This document shows, one piece after another, positions 1 to 6,967 of a stretch of 40,443 bases of DNA. Position 1 is the stretch's first letter. Every line of letters starts with the position of its first letter. The translations under genes and the position numbers were made by a program. The notes under the pieces are model-generated. The model ran no database searches, was not told where the DNA came from, and saw nothing but the letters and a program-made list of their open reading frames with translations. Source of the DNA: Haloarchaeobius iranensis (GTDB taxonomy: Archaea; Halobacteriota; Halobacteria; Halobacteriales; Natrialbaceae); contig NZ_FNIA01000026.1 in the NCBI RefSeq assembly GCF_900103505.1, positions 1 through 40,443 on the forward strand, written 5' to 3'.

Positions 1-299
1 TTGAACCGACACGGACGAACGTGCTCGCGCACGCGTTCTTCTCGGAGTTACGCGAGAAACACGACGTCGATGACGCCGTGTTTCTCGTCGACGGTGCGAC
101 GCCGCTGAAAGACGCTTGCAACCGTCACGGGCTCGATTTCCGCTACGAGAAACACGGAAATCGCAACAGCGTCGAACGTGTCTTTCGAGAGGTAAAACGC
201 AGAACTAACGCTTTCTCGAACTGTTTCAGTCACGCCGAAGCTGAAACTGCTGACGAGTGGCTCAAATCATTCGCCTTCGCATGGAATCAGCTAATCTGA
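1..299 (+). CDS. IS6-family transposase, 3' end only (cut by window edge)
   Basis: The reading frame is open from base 3, so the gene begins before the window. About 98 residues are visible. The stretch VFLVDGA followed by LKDACNRHGLDFRYEKHGNR, then SVERVFREVKRRT, matches the C-terminal half of haloarchaeal IS6-type DDE transposases; I take the D of VDGA and the E of VERVF as the second and third catalytic acids. The protein ends in FAFAWNQLI, the usual end for this group. Whether the element is intact cannot be judged because the first aspartate and the left terminal repeat lie outside. It ends 46 bases before the 3' end of the opposing wHTH-like gene. Confidence 0.85.
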   Translation, partial: EPTRTNVLAHAFFSELREKHDVDDAVFLVDGATPLKDACNRHGLDFRYEKHGNRNSVERVFREVKRRTNAFSNCFSHAEAETADEWLKSFAFAWNQLI

Positions 300-345
300 A
301 CGCGACCGAACTGGACGCGAACGTGCCCTCGGACCCGCCGTCGAC

Positions 346-843
346 TCAGCTGTCGGCGGCGGACACGTAGCCGTCGTCGACGCGGTCGGCCAGCCCGAGG
401 CGGACCAGCCAGTCGAGTTCGTGCCCGACCGTCTCGGTCCAGACGTCGGTCCAGGTGGTCGGGTTCTTGTGGCGCTCCCACTCCGGGATGGCGTCGCGCA
501 CGCGCTCGAAGGTCGCTTCGGCGCTGAGCGGTTCGTCCGTGTCGCGGAGCGCATCGAGGACCGCGTCGACGCCGAAGACGCCGTCGCGGAACGCCTCACG
601 GAGGAACTCGGGGTCGGGGTCGCGCCGGACGCGGCTGTAGCCGGACGGCCCGCGCTCGACGAGGCCCAGCCCGCGGAGGAACGTGAGCCAGGTGGCGGCC
701 TCGTCGCGGGAGACCAGGTCGGTGCGTTCGAGGATGCGGGCACAGCAGTCGTCCTGGCTGTCGGGGACCAGCGGGACCGCACGCTGTGCGTCCGCGACGA
801 ACGCGAGGTCGTCGGGCGCGGCCGGGACGTGTTTGACCTTCAC
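346..843 (-). CDS. Uncharacterised protein with two winged-helix-like halves
   Basis: A 165-residue protein that I cannot assign to a named family. It overlaps the end of mch by four bases, so the two are almost surely co-transcribed and co-translated. Residues about 35-75 (ARILERTDLVSRDEAATWL, then LRGLGLVERG) and about 95-160 (DAVLDALRDTDEPLSAEATF, then ELDWLVRLGLADRVDDGYVS) each look like a helix-helix followed by a short beta wing, the pattern of a winged-helix domain. A DNA-binding or scaffold role is inference only. The coupling to mch suggests a link to C1 metabolism. No signal peptide or membrane segment is visible. Confidence 0.75.
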   Translation of the reverse strand: MKVKHVPAAPDDLAFVADAQRAVPLVPDSQDDCCARILERTDLVSRDEAATWLTFLRGLGLVERGPSGYSRVRRDPDPEFLREAFRDGVFGVDAVLDALRDTDEPLSAEATFERVRDAIPEWERHKNPTTWTDVWTETVGHELDWLVRLGLADRVDDGYVSAADS

Positions 844-1772
844 AGTCCGAACGATTCCGCCAGTACCGCCTCGTCCGTCTCGCCGTACACCGCGGTCGAG
901 CCACCGACCACGTCGACGGTGACCTGCGCCGGCGCGAACACGCTCTCGTCGACCTCGTAGAAGTCCCAGCCGGCGTCGTCGAACACCTGCTCGAACGGCT
1001 CGCCGTACTCCTCACGCGCGGAGGACGGGATCTCGTCGAAGCGGTCGAACTCCTCGCGGACGGTGAGGTGGACCTGCCCGCCGTAGGCCAGCGCGTCGTT
1101 CGTCCGGGCCATGGCGGCCTCCTCCGAGCCGGCGATGGGAGCGACGGGTGCGGTGCCGGACGCCGAGACCACGTCCCGCGGGTCGTAGCCGAGCTCGGAG
1201 AGGCGGAACACCGCGAGCTCCGCGGCCCGGGCCGCGATGCTGACGCTGCCGGCGAGGCTGGCGGTTCGGAACCCCACGAGGAAGACGGAGGAGGGGTTCG
1301 TCTCGGTCATGTCGGCGACGTGCTCGGCGACGGCCTCGCCCGGGAGCGCGTCGGACTCGACGGTCAACACCGTCAGGTCGAAGGCGTCGTGGTAGCCGAT
1401 CTTCCGGAACACGTCCTCGGTACCGACGAGTGCTCGGGCCGGGCCGCTACCCAGGCCCTCGAAGTCCTCGACGCCGACCTCCCAGCCGGCCTTCTGGGAG
1501 CACAGCAGCGCGAGGTCCGGGTGGTCGGTGGCGAGGTCGACGTACCGCAGCGGCGCGCCGGCGACCTCGTCCATGCGTGTCTGGACGGTCGCCATCCCCG
1601 CCGTCTGTATCTCGGTGAGCAGCGTGCCGGCCTCGATACCGCCGTCGAAGTCGACGCCGAAGTCGAGCACCGTCGCCTCGTTCTCCAGTTCGTACGCGCC
1701 GACGTCGAGTACCTCCGCGAAGTCGATGGCCTCGTCCACGAGCTCGATGGCCATCCGGTTGAGACTCTCCAT
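840..1772 (-). CDS. mch: Methenyltetrahydromethanopterin cyclohydrolase
   Basis: A 310-residue cytosolic enzyme that interconverts 5,10-methenyl- and 5-formyl-tetrahydromethanopterin in one-carbon metabolism. The start (MESLNRMAIELVDEAIDFAE), the region LALLCSQKAGWEV, and the C-terminal GTAPVAPIAGSEEAAMARTN with DALAYGGQVHLTV are characteristic of Mch, and the length fits. Haloarchaea are not methanogens but carry mch; the role there is presumably C1-pterin metabolism rather than methane formation (established for the family, not shown here). The gene lies 33 bases after the thiamine-binding protein gene and overlaps the wHTH-like gene by four bases. Confidence 0.92.
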   Translation of the reverse strand: MESLNRMAIELVDEAIDFAEVLDVGAYELENEATVLDFGVDFDGGIEAGTLLTEIQTAGMATVQTRMDEVAGAPLRYVDLATDHPDLALLCSQKAGWEVGVEDFEGLGSGPARALVGTEDVFRKIGYHDAFDLTVLTVESDALPGEAVAEHVADMTETNPSSVFLVGFRTASLAGSVSIAARAAELAVFRLSELGYDPRDVVSASGTAPVAPIAGSEEAAMARTNDALAYGGQVHLTVREEFDRFDEIPSSAREEYGEPFEQVFDDAGWDFYEVDESVFAPAQVTVDVVGGSTAVYGETDEAVLAESFGL

Positions 1773-1805
1773 GCTCGGCCGTTGTGCGCCTCCGCGTAAA
1801 TGGTT

Positions 1806-2120
1806 TCAGTTCTCGCCGGAGCGCGCCTCGCGGCCGAGATGTTCCTCGACGGCGTCGACCTTCGCGTCGGCCGTCGTCTCGACCGCGCGCTTGTCGTCGA
1901 TCTTGAGGAACGTCGAGACGCGGTCGCCGTCGACCGCCTCGTGGGCCGCCTGGGCGGCGGCGAAGACGGTCGCGGCGTCGTCGGCCTCGATGGTCGTCCC
2001 CATTGGCGTCGTCTCGTAGGAGACGTCGAACTCGTCGAGCGCCGCGACGGCCTCCGCCACCGCCGCGGCCATGCTCCCCTCGACGACGGGCGCGACCGAG
2101 AGGAAGGCGACGGTCGTCAT
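1806..2120 (-). CDS. MTH1187/thiamine-binding (DUF77) family protein
   Basis: A 104-residue protein of the MTH1187/YkoF-like family (Pfam Thiamine_BP). These small ferredoxin-fold proteins form tetramers, and some members bind thiamine. The family signature is visible: an N-terminal FLSVAPV, then SYETTPMGTTIEAD in the middle, and a charged C-terminal helix around KIDDKRAVETTADAKVDAV. Its start overlaps the end of the universal stress gene by four bases, so it is the second gene of that operon. The true ligand in haloarchaea is not established. Confidence 0.85.
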   Translation of the reverse strand: MTTVAFLSVAPVVEGSMAAAVAEAVAALDEFDVSYETTPMGTTIEADDAATVFAAAQAAHEAVDGDRVSTFLKIDDKRAVETTADAKVDAVEEHLGREARSGEN

Positions 2121-2569
2121 TCCTCGTCGGTGAGGTGGACGGTGACCATACCGTCGAAGTTCAGCAGGATGCGCTGGGTGAGGTCACCGAACAGCGCCTT
2201 CCCGCTGGGCGAACGCCGTCGGCCCGCGATGAACAGGTGGTCGCACTCGTGGTCGTCGGCGATATCGAGGATCGTCTCCTCCTCGTGGCCCACCGCGGCG
2301 ATGACGTCGTAGTCCACGTCGACGTCCGAGAGGGCGCGGCGACCGACCTCCGCGGCGAGCCGCTTCGCCTCGGTCTCGGCCTCGTCGAGCGAGTAGCCAC
2401 CCGTCTTGCTCTCCAGTCGCGATGACATCCGCTCGTCGTACTCCTCGTCGGGCATCACGTGGAGCAGACGTAGCTCCGCCCCCGTTCCGGCTGCAACCTC
2501 GCCTGCTTCGTGTACGAGTTCGCGAGTCGTCGCCGATCTGTTCCGGATGACTACGAGTATTCGTTCCAT
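2117..2569 (-). CDS. Universal stress protein (UspA family)
   Basis: A single UspA domain of 150 residues. It begins with the beta strand MERILVVIRN and later has AELRLLHVMPDEEY, DHLFIAGRRRSPSGKALFGD and MVTVHLTDEE. The glycine/serine-rich stretch near residues 117-130 occupies the position of the nucleotide-binding loop, so ATP binding is plausible. It is the first gene of the operon leading to mch. A TATA element lies about 26 bases before the ATG, so the transcript is probably leaderless. A 12-base imperfect palindrome sits between the TATA box and the start. Confidence 0.88.
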   Translation of the reverse strand: MERILVVIRNRSATTRELVHEAGEVAAGTGAELRLLHVMPDEEYDERMSSRLESKTGGYSLDEAETEAKRLAAEVGRRALSDVDVDYDVIAAVGHEEETILDIADDHECDHLFIAGRRRSPSGKALFGDLTQRILLNFDGMVTVHLTDEE

Positions 2570-2574
2570 GACTG

Positions 2575-2586
2575 ACCTGTTCAGGT
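2575..2586. promoter_or_regulatory. Palindrome at the universal stress gene transcription start
   Basis: ACCTGTTCAGGT is an inverted repeat with 5-bp arms and a two-base centre. It lies between the TATA box (2591-2598) and the start codon (2569), where a bound repressor would block transcription initiation. That it is an operator is inference. Confidence 0.35.
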
Positions 2587-2590
2587 GGAG

Positions 2591-2598
2591 TTTAAAAA
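2591..2598 (-). promoter_or_regulatory. TATA box of the usp-mch operon
   Basis: TTTTTAAA on the minus strand, centred about 26 bases from the ATG at 2569. This spacing predicts a leaderless transcript. Confidence 0.55.
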
Positions 2599-2629
2599 TG
2601 ATTGTCGGTGTCAGTCGACCACACCCACG

Positions 2630-2884
2630 TCAGTGGTACGCACGCTCCTCGTCGGATTCGAGGAGTCGGCGGAGGAGCCACTCCGCGCCCAGGCCGACGA
2701 GCATCACGGCGGACGCGACGAGGAGGTAGTAGACGACCAGCTCGACGACCACGGCGGCGGGGAGGATGACCAGCCCCAGCAGGAACGTCAGCGTCGCCAG
2801 CGCCGTCAGCGGGAGCACCAGCCAGTGCATGAGCACCGAGCGCTGTGCGAAGTCCCAGGCCGACGACAGTCCGGCTCGTGTCAT
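2630..2884 (-). CDS. Small two-helix membrane protein
   Basis: An 84-residue protein of unknown function starting MTRAGLSSAW. It has two hydrophobic segments, about residues 21-46 (HWLVLPLTALATLTFLLG onward) and 48-68, with a charged C-terminus ending EERAYH. An ATG 60 bases further upstream is in frame but would overlap the preceding gene and bypass the promoter. The start at 2884 is preferred because a TATA box lies about 25 bases before it. The gene ends 60 bases before the universal stress gene on the same strand. Confidence 0.7.
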   Translation of the reverse strand: MTRAGLSSAWDFAQRSVLMHWLVLPLTALATLTFLLGLVILPAAVVVELVVYYLLVASAVMLVGLGAEWLLRRLLESDEERAYH

Positions 2885-2905
2885 AATTAATATTACATTT
2901 CTAGT

Positions 2906-2913
2906 GATAAAAG
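2906..2913 (-). promoter_or_regulatory. TATA box of the small membrane protein gene
   Basis: CTTTTATC on the minus strand inside an AT-rich stretch (2884-2920), about 25 bases before the ATG at 2884. It decides the start codon and implies a leaderless mRNA. Confidence 0.55.
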
Positions 2914-2921
2914 ACTTGCCC

Positions 2922-3461
2922 TCAGAGCCGTCGCTCGACTGCACGGTACGTCGCCGCGAACGTCGTCGGGCCGCGGATGACCTCGCCCGCCAGCTGGAAC
3001 GCGTTCAGCGTCACGTCCGTCTCAGCGCCGTCGAGGACGACCGCCCAGGTGCCGCCCTCCGGCTTCGTCCACTCGCCGTCGTGTGCCGACAGCAGCGTCT
3101 CGCCGAAGTAGCTCCCCAGTGCCAGCACCGTCGCCGTGTCGGCGTCGCTCGTCGCCGCGAGGTCGTCCGCGGCGGCGAGGGAGTCCAGCGAGCCGTCGAG
3201 GTCGGGATGTGCACCCGAAAGCGTCGCCGCCTGCTCGGCGAACGCCGCCGTCGGGTCCGGCGCCGGCTCGTCGTCGGTATCGGTGGCCTGCTGCCCGGGG
3301 GCCCCGGTGGTCGTTGCTCCCGTCTCGGTCGTCGCCCGTGACCCCGTCTCCTGCGGCCCCGCACTGGTCCTGTCCGGCCCCGCGTCGCTCGTGGCTTTCC
3401 CGTCCAGTGTTCCCGTTCCGCCACGGTCGAACAGGCCCGAGAGTCGCTCGATGAAACCCAT
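2922..3461 (-). CDS. Hypothetical acidic protein with disordered Thr/Gly-rich N-terminal half
   Basis: A 179-residue protein starting MGFIERLSGLFDRGG. The first short helix is followed by about 65 residues of low-complexity Thr, Gly, Ala and Asp, probably disordered. The folded C-terminal part contains VLALGSYFGETLLSAHDGEW, then GGTWAVVLDGAE and LNAFQLAGEVIRG. The layout GxYxGE...W...W resembles DUF3806-like domains, but I am not certain. The frame extends upstream for 124 more codons, into the tRNA-repeat area; the ATG at 3461 is chosen because a TATA-like element lies about 28 bases before it. Confidence 0.72.
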   Translation of the reverse strand: MGFIERLSGLFDRGGTGTLDGKATSDAGPDRTSAGPQETGSRATTETGATTTGAPGQQATDTDDEPAPDPTAAFAEQAATLSGAHPDLDGSLDSLAAADDLAATSDADTATVLALGSYFGETLLSAHDGEWTKPEGGTWAVVLDGAETDVTLNAFQLAGEVIRGPTTFAATYRAVERRL

Positions 3462-3485
3462 CACTTTGATTCGACGGTTCGAGAG

Positions 3486-3493
3486 GTAAAAAC
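3486..3493 (-). promoter_or_regulatory. TATA-like element of the hypothetical gene at 2922-3461
   Basis: GTTTTTAC on the minus strand, about 28 bases before the ATG at 3461, consistent with a leaderless transcript. Confidence 0.45.
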
Positions 3494-3718
3494 TTGGGCC
3501 GCAGAGTGAATGTGGAACCGGCTGGTAGCGGCGCAGTATCGCGATTCGTTGGGTATCTGTGATGTCCGGGGACGTGTGGCTCCCGGTGCCGAACCGACCA
3601 TGCAGCCGGGTTCTTCGGCCCCGGCAGTCTCGGTGTTGGGGCCCCCTTCGGGTGGAGTCACCTTCGGCCGGTGCCTGCATCGGCACGCGGTGCTCGTCGG
3701 GTGCGGCGGCGAGAGAAC

Positions 3719-3999
3719 TGCGCTGGACGGGAGTCGGGTCACGGTCGCGCCACCCCGTTTCGCTCCCCGACTCGAATCCCACGGCGATTTCAGCGCGACC
3801 AGACTCGTCGCTTCGCTCCTCGTCGTCGGTCACACAGAAATGCGCTGGCCGGGATTTGAACCCTGCCAGACGCGCTCGCTCACTTCGTTCGCTGTGCGCG
3901 ACTGGCAGGGTTCAAATCAGGGCGATTTTGGCATTTTGGCCGACTCGCTGCGCTCGTTGCCGTGAAATTACAAAAATGCGCTGGCTGGGATTTGAACCC
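3719..3999. repeat. Tandem array of tRNA-Gly 3'-end copies with internal palindromes
   Basis: The last 23 bases of the tRNA-Gly gene (3977-3999 on this strand) recur at 3841-3863 with a single mismatch. A more decayed copy starts at 3719 (TGCGCTGGACGGGA). The spacings are 122 and 136 bases. Each decayed copy is followed by a palindrome facing back to it. The best one pairs 3853-3869 with 3902-3918 perfectly over 17 bp (GATTTGAACCCTGCCAG), plus five more pairs after an A/A mismatch. The second unit also repeats a GGCGATTT block at 3783-3790 and 3921-3928. No copy but the last contains a full tRNA. Reading frames through this area are translated tRNA sequence, not genes. It looks like scars of repeated integration or duplication at a tRNA target. 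Confidence 0.7.
3971..3976 (-). terminator. T-run after tRNA-Gly
   Basis: TTTTTG directly follows the discriminator base of the tRNA on the minus strand. Confidence 0.5.
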
Positions 4000-4047
4000 A
4001 GGTTGTGACCATGGCAAGGTCACGTGATACCACTACACTACCAGCGC
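3977..4047 (-). tRNA. tRNA-Gly (anticodon GCC)
   Basis: A full cloverleaf of 71 bases folds on the minus strand. The acceptor stem is GCGCTGG/CCAGCGC with discriminator A, the anticodon stem is TGACC/GGTCA around loop TTGCCAT, and the T arm is CTGGG-TTCAAAT-CCCAG. The anticodon is GCC, reading GGC/GGU glycine codons. CCA is not encoded; the gene is followed by a run of five T, a usual archaeal terminator. Confidence 0.96.
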
Positions 4048-4075
4048 CCGTTCGCATTCTCAACAACTGCGGGAA

Positions 4076-4085
4076 TAAATAAAAG
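4076..4085 (-). promoter_or_regulatory. TATA box of tRNA-Gly
   Basis: CTTTTATTTA on the minus strand, 29-38 bases before the mature 5' end of the tRNA, is a good archaeal box A element. Confidence 0.6.
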
Positions 4086-4140
4086 GCTTCCGAATCGGTC
4101 GCCCTACGGCAGATAGAAACACACGACGGAGCCGGGACGT

Positions 4141-4149
4141 TTTATATTA
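4141..4149 (+). promoter_or_regulatory. Upstream promoter before the ribosomal protein gene train
   Basis: TTTATATTA is the strongest TATA element in the gap. Its centre is about 25 bases before the ATG at 4169, so a transcript would start at or next to that ATG. The sequence GTATGGTAAAGTCCATAC (4167-4184) at the expected start site is a 6-bp inverted repeat with a six-base loop, either an RNA hairpin at the 5' end or a protein site. Confidence 0.6.
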
Positions 4150-4168
4150 CTCTACCGCCTGCACGCGT

Positions 4169-4291
4169 ATGGTAAAGTCCATACTGTCGGCGGCCGGGCG
4201 TCGTGTCAACGCGAAACACCCATCTTCGGGCGTGTGGAGCCGTCACAACCGAGAAAACAATCCGGCACCCTTTTATCCGATACCGGAATAA
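4169..4291 (+). CDS. Possible 40-residue leaderless leader ORF
   Basis: ATG at 4169 opens a 40-codon frame (MVKSILSAAGRRVNAKHPSS, then GVWSRHNREN to PFYPIPE) that ends in TAA 41 bases before the methyltransferase start. It sits exactly where a TATA-driven leaderless message from 4141 would begin. The peptide is basic with no family I recognise. It could be a leader peptide, a small gene or chance; the position is the only support. Confidence 0.3.
   Translation: MVKSILSAAGRRVNAKHPSSGVWSRHNRENNPAPFYPIPE
4270..4278 (+). promoter_or_regulatory. Proximal TATA box of the methyltransferase/rpl3 gene train
   Basis: CTTTTATCC lies about 59 bases before the ATG at 4333, giving a predicted start near 4300 and a leader of about 33 bases. 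It may work with, or instead of, the element at 4141. Confidence 0.45.
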
Positions 4292-4332
4292 CATCGGCAC
4301 AGTCTAGTGACGAGGCGTCGAAGCGTCACGGC

Positions 4333-5187
4333 ATGACAGTCAGCGTACTCGTGCCGTCGTCCCTCGTCCGGGAAGCCGAGGACAAACGCGAGGCTACTCG
4401 CAAACTCGGTTACGTCGCCCGCGCGGCGACGGTGTTCCGGACAGATCGCCTCGTCGTCTTCGACGACGAAGACGGCGAACGCAGATGGGGCGGCGGGTTC
4501 GTAAGCACGGTACTCGCCTACGCGGCAACGCCCCCGTACCTCCGAAAGGAAGCGTGGGGGCAGCGAGGCGAACTGGAGTACGCGGGCGTCCTGCCGCCGC
4601 TCCGCGCCACGTCACAGACCGGCTCCGAATCGAACGGTTCGGGGTCGTTAAGACAGGGAATCGTGACCGAGGTCGGACCTGACAGGCGCGTACGGGTCAA
4701 TTGCGGCTTGCAACACCCGATCTCCCTCGTGACGCCCCCAGAAATGGGCGCACTCACGGAGGGGGAGCGCGTGACCGTCAGGGTCTCTTCGCGACGTCCG
4801 GTCCGTGCGAGACTGGTCGACGACCCCCTCCCGGGGCTGTCAGTCGAACGCATGGACCTGCAGGCGGCGCTCGGCCGTGAGGACGCCGGGTTCCGTATCG
4901 CGACCTCGCGCCACGGTGAATCGCTCACCGTGGGGCGACTCGCGAGCCTGGCCGGACGTGTCGAGGCCGATGGGGCGACCATCGCCTTCGGCGCGCCCGA
5001 GAGAGGGCTGCCTGCGATACTCGGATTCCCCGAGGCCGATGTACCGGCCGGCGGGGACGAGGACGCCACCGAACCCATCGGCGGGTTCGACCTTTGGCTC
5101 AACTCGATTCCGAACCAGGGCAGTGAGGTCGTTCGCACCGAAGAAGCGGTGTTCGCGACGCTCGGACTGCTCACGCTCACAGAGTGA
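4333..5187 (+). CDS. SPOUT-superfamily RNA methyltransferase (COG2106 type)
   Basis: A 284-residue protein of the archaeal/eukaryal SPOUT methyltransferase family related to human SPOUT1/CENP-32, often found just before rpl3 in haloarchaea. Hallmarks are the start MTVSVLVPSSLVREAEDKRE, LAYAATPPYLRKE, the GVLPPLR loop, a central beta-rich OB-like insert (residues about 110-160), and the C-terminal knot motif LNSIPNQGSEVVRTEEA. It should use S-adenosylmethionine to methylate RNA, probably rRNA; the exact target is not known from sequence. The frame extends 33 codons upstream, but MTVSVLVPSS is the family's usual N-terminus. It ends four bases before rpl3, so it is the first gene of the ribosomal train. 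Confidence 0.85.
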   Translation: MTVSVLVPSSLVREAEDKREATRKLGYVARAATVFRTDRLVVFDDEDGERRWGGGFVSTVLAYAATPPYLRKEAWGQRGELEYAGVLPPLRATSQTGSESNGSGSLRQGIVTEVGPDRRVRVNCGLQHPISLVTPPEMGALTEGERVTVRVSSRRPVRARLVDDPLPGLSVERMDLQAALGREDAGFRIATSRHGESLTVGRLASLAGRVEADGATIAFGAPERGLPAILGFPEADVPAGGDEDATEPIGGFDLWLNSIPNQGSEVVRTEEAVFATLGLLTLTE

Positions 5188-5191
5188 TACG

Positions 5192-6211
5192 ATGCCACAA
5201 CCAAGCAGACCACGCAAAGGTTCGCTCGGGTTCGGCCCGCGGAAGCGCGCCTCTTCGGAGGTTCCGCGCTTCTCGAGCTGGCCGGACGACGACGGACAGC
5301 CGACGCTGCAGGGATTCGCCGGCTACAAGGCCGGTATGACACACGTGGTGATGATCAACGACGAGTCCAACTCCCCCCGCGAAGGGATGGAGGAGACCGT
5401 CCCAGTCACCATCGTGGAGACACCGCCCATGCGGGCGGTTGCCCTGCGAGCGTACGAGGACACGCCGTACGGAAAGCGTCCGCTCACGGAGGTCTGGACC
5501 GACGAGTTCCACGACGAACTCGACCGCGTCCTGGACCTGCCGGAGGACGCAGACGACAACACCGACGAGCTCCACGAGGCGCTCGAAGCCGGTGACGTCG
5601 ACGAGGTCCGGGCCATCACGCACACGGTCCCCTCCGACGTCTCCGGTGTGCCGAAGAAGAAGCCCGACGTGATGGAGACCCGCATCGGCGGGAGCTCCAT
5701 CCAGGAACGGGTCGACTTCGGCCTCGAACTCGTCGAGGACGGCGGCGTCCACGAGATGAACGACACCTTCCGCGCCGGTGAGTACACCGACGTCTCCGGC
5801 GTCACGAAGGGCAAGGGCACCCAGGGCCCCGTCAAGCGCTGGGGCGTCCAGAAACGAAAGGGCAAACACGCCCGCCAGGGATGGCGCCGACGCATCGGTA
5901 ACCTCGGCCCGTGGAACCCGAGCCGCGTTCGCTCGACGGTTCCCCAGCAGGGTCAGACCGGGTACCACCAGCGCACGGAGCTGAACAAGCGCCTCATCGA
6001 CATCGGCGACGCGGAGGATGTCGACGACGTGAACGTCGACGGCGGCTTCGTCAACTACGGCGAGGTCAGCGGTCCGTTCACGCTCGTGAAGGGTTCGCTC
6101 CCGGGTCCGGACCAGCGTCTGCTGCGCTTCCGCCCGGCCATCCGACCGAACGACCAGCCGCGCCTCGACCCCGAGGTGCGGTTCGTCTCCACAGCATCGA
6201 ACCAGGGATAA
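5192..6211 (+). CDS. rpl3: Ribosomal protein uL3
   Basis: A 339-residue archaeal uL3 starting MPQPSRPRKGSLGFGPRKRA. The conserved GYKAGMTHV is near residue 45. The long loop toward the peptidyl-transferase centre, TKGKGTQGPVKRWG followed by QKRKGKHARQGWRRRIGNLG, lies around residues 205-245. The middle section is acidic, as expected in a halophile. The ATG at 5192 follows the methyltransferase stop by four bases, and the stop lies three bases before rpl4. Confidence 0.98.
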   Translation: MPQPSRPRKGSLGFGPRKRASSEVPRFSSWPDDDGQPTLQGFAGYKAGMTHVVMINDESNSPREGMEETVPVTIVETPPMRAVALRAYEDTPYGKRPLTEVWTDEFHDELDRVLDLPEDADDNTDELHEALEAGDVDEVRAITHTVPSDVSGVPKKKPDVMETRIGGSSIQERVDFGLELVEDGGVHEMNDTFRAGEYTDVSGVTKGKGTQGPVKRWGVQKRKGKHARQGWRRRIGNLGPWNPSRVRSTVPQQGQTGYHQRTELNKRLIDIGDAEDVDDVNVDGGFVNYGEVSGPFTLVKGSLPGPDQRLLRFRPAIRPNDQPRLDPEVRFVSTASNQG

Positions 6212-6214
6212 ACC

Positions 6215-6967
6215 ATGCAGGCAACCATCTACGACCTGGACGGCGAGGAGACAGGCACGCTCGACCTGCCGGAGGTCTTCGAGAGCCGGTACCGACCGGA
6301 CCTCATCCGACGTGCCGTCAGCGCCGCCCAGGCCAACCGGAAGCAGGAGTACGGTGCCGACGAGTACGCCGGCATGCGTACCTCCGCTGAATCGTTCGGC
6401 TCCGGCCGCGGCATGGCACACGTGCCGCGGTCGAACGGCCAGGGTGCCCGCGTTCCCCAGGCGGTCGGGGGTCGCAAGGCACACCCGCCGAAGGCCGAGA
6501 AGAAGCAGGGCGAGGACGTCAACACCAAGGAGCGCAAGCAGGCGTTCCGCAGTGCGCTGGCCGCGACCGTCGACGCAGAGCGCGTCGCCGAGCGCGGACA
6601 CGCGTTCGACGATGACCTCGCGCTGCCCGTCGTCGTCGCCGACGACTTCGAGGACCTGCTGAAGACTCAGGAGGTCGTCAGCTTCCTCGAGGGCATCGGC
6701 GCCCACGACGACGTCGAGCGCGCCGACGAGGGGCGCTCCATCCGTGCTGGCCGTGGGAAGACCCGTGGCCGCAAGTACAAGCAGCCGAAGTCGCTGCTCT
6801 TCGTCACCTCCAGCGAGGCCGGCCCGTCGAAGGCCGCACGTAACCTCGCCGGTGTCGACGTGGCGACCGCGTCGAACGTCAACGTCGAGGACCTCGCGCC
6901 CGGCGCGCACCCGGGCCGACTGACCGTGTTCACCGAGTCCGCCGTCGCAGAGGTGGCCGACCGATGA
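6215..6967 (+). CDS. rpl4: Ribosomal protein uL4
   Basis: A 250-residue uL4 with the archaeal start MQATIYDLDGEETGTLDLPE. The extended loop that reaches into the exit tunnel, GSGRGMAHVPRSNGQGARVP then QAVGGRKAHPPKAEK, is at residues about 67-105. The C-terminal Rossmann-like part ends LTVFTESAVAEVADR. The last four bases overlap the start of rpl23 (ATGA). Confidence 0.98.
   Translation: MQATIYDLDGEETGTLDLPEVFESRYRPDLIRRAVSAAQANRKQEYGADEYAGMRTSAESFGSGRGMAHVPRSNGQGARVPQAVGGRKAHPPKAEKKQGEDVNTKERKQAFRSALAATVDAERVAERGHAFDDDLALPVVVADDFEDLLKTQEVVSFLEGIGAHDDVERADEGRSIRAGRGKTRGRKYKQPKSLLFVTSSEAGPSKAARNLAGVDVATASNVNVEDLAPGAHPGRLTVFTESAVAEVADR

Noticed and set aside
3540-3710. Possible structured RNA (RNase P RNA or SRP RNA)
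   Set aside because: Short hairpins such as GCCGGG...CCCGGC exist, but none of the conserved core motifs of RNase P RNA or 7S RNA is present.
3759-3800. A second tRNA suggested by CTCGAATCCCAC
   Set aside because: The T-loop-like bases have no matching stem, and no acceptor or anticodon stem can be formed. It is a decayed repeat copy.
3510-4008. Frames of about 150 codons on the + strand through the tRNA region
   Set aside because: They read the complement of the tRNA-Gly T arm and its copies (the peptide contains WPGFEP and WLGFEP, the usual false translation of a tRNA end).
5177-6910. A 577-codon frame on the minus strand opposite rpl3 and rpl4
   Set aside because: It mirrors the codon pattern of high-GC genes on the other strand and has no own start signals. 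The same applies to long antisense frames at 6667-7848, 8835-9998, 13211-14671 and 17194-18750.
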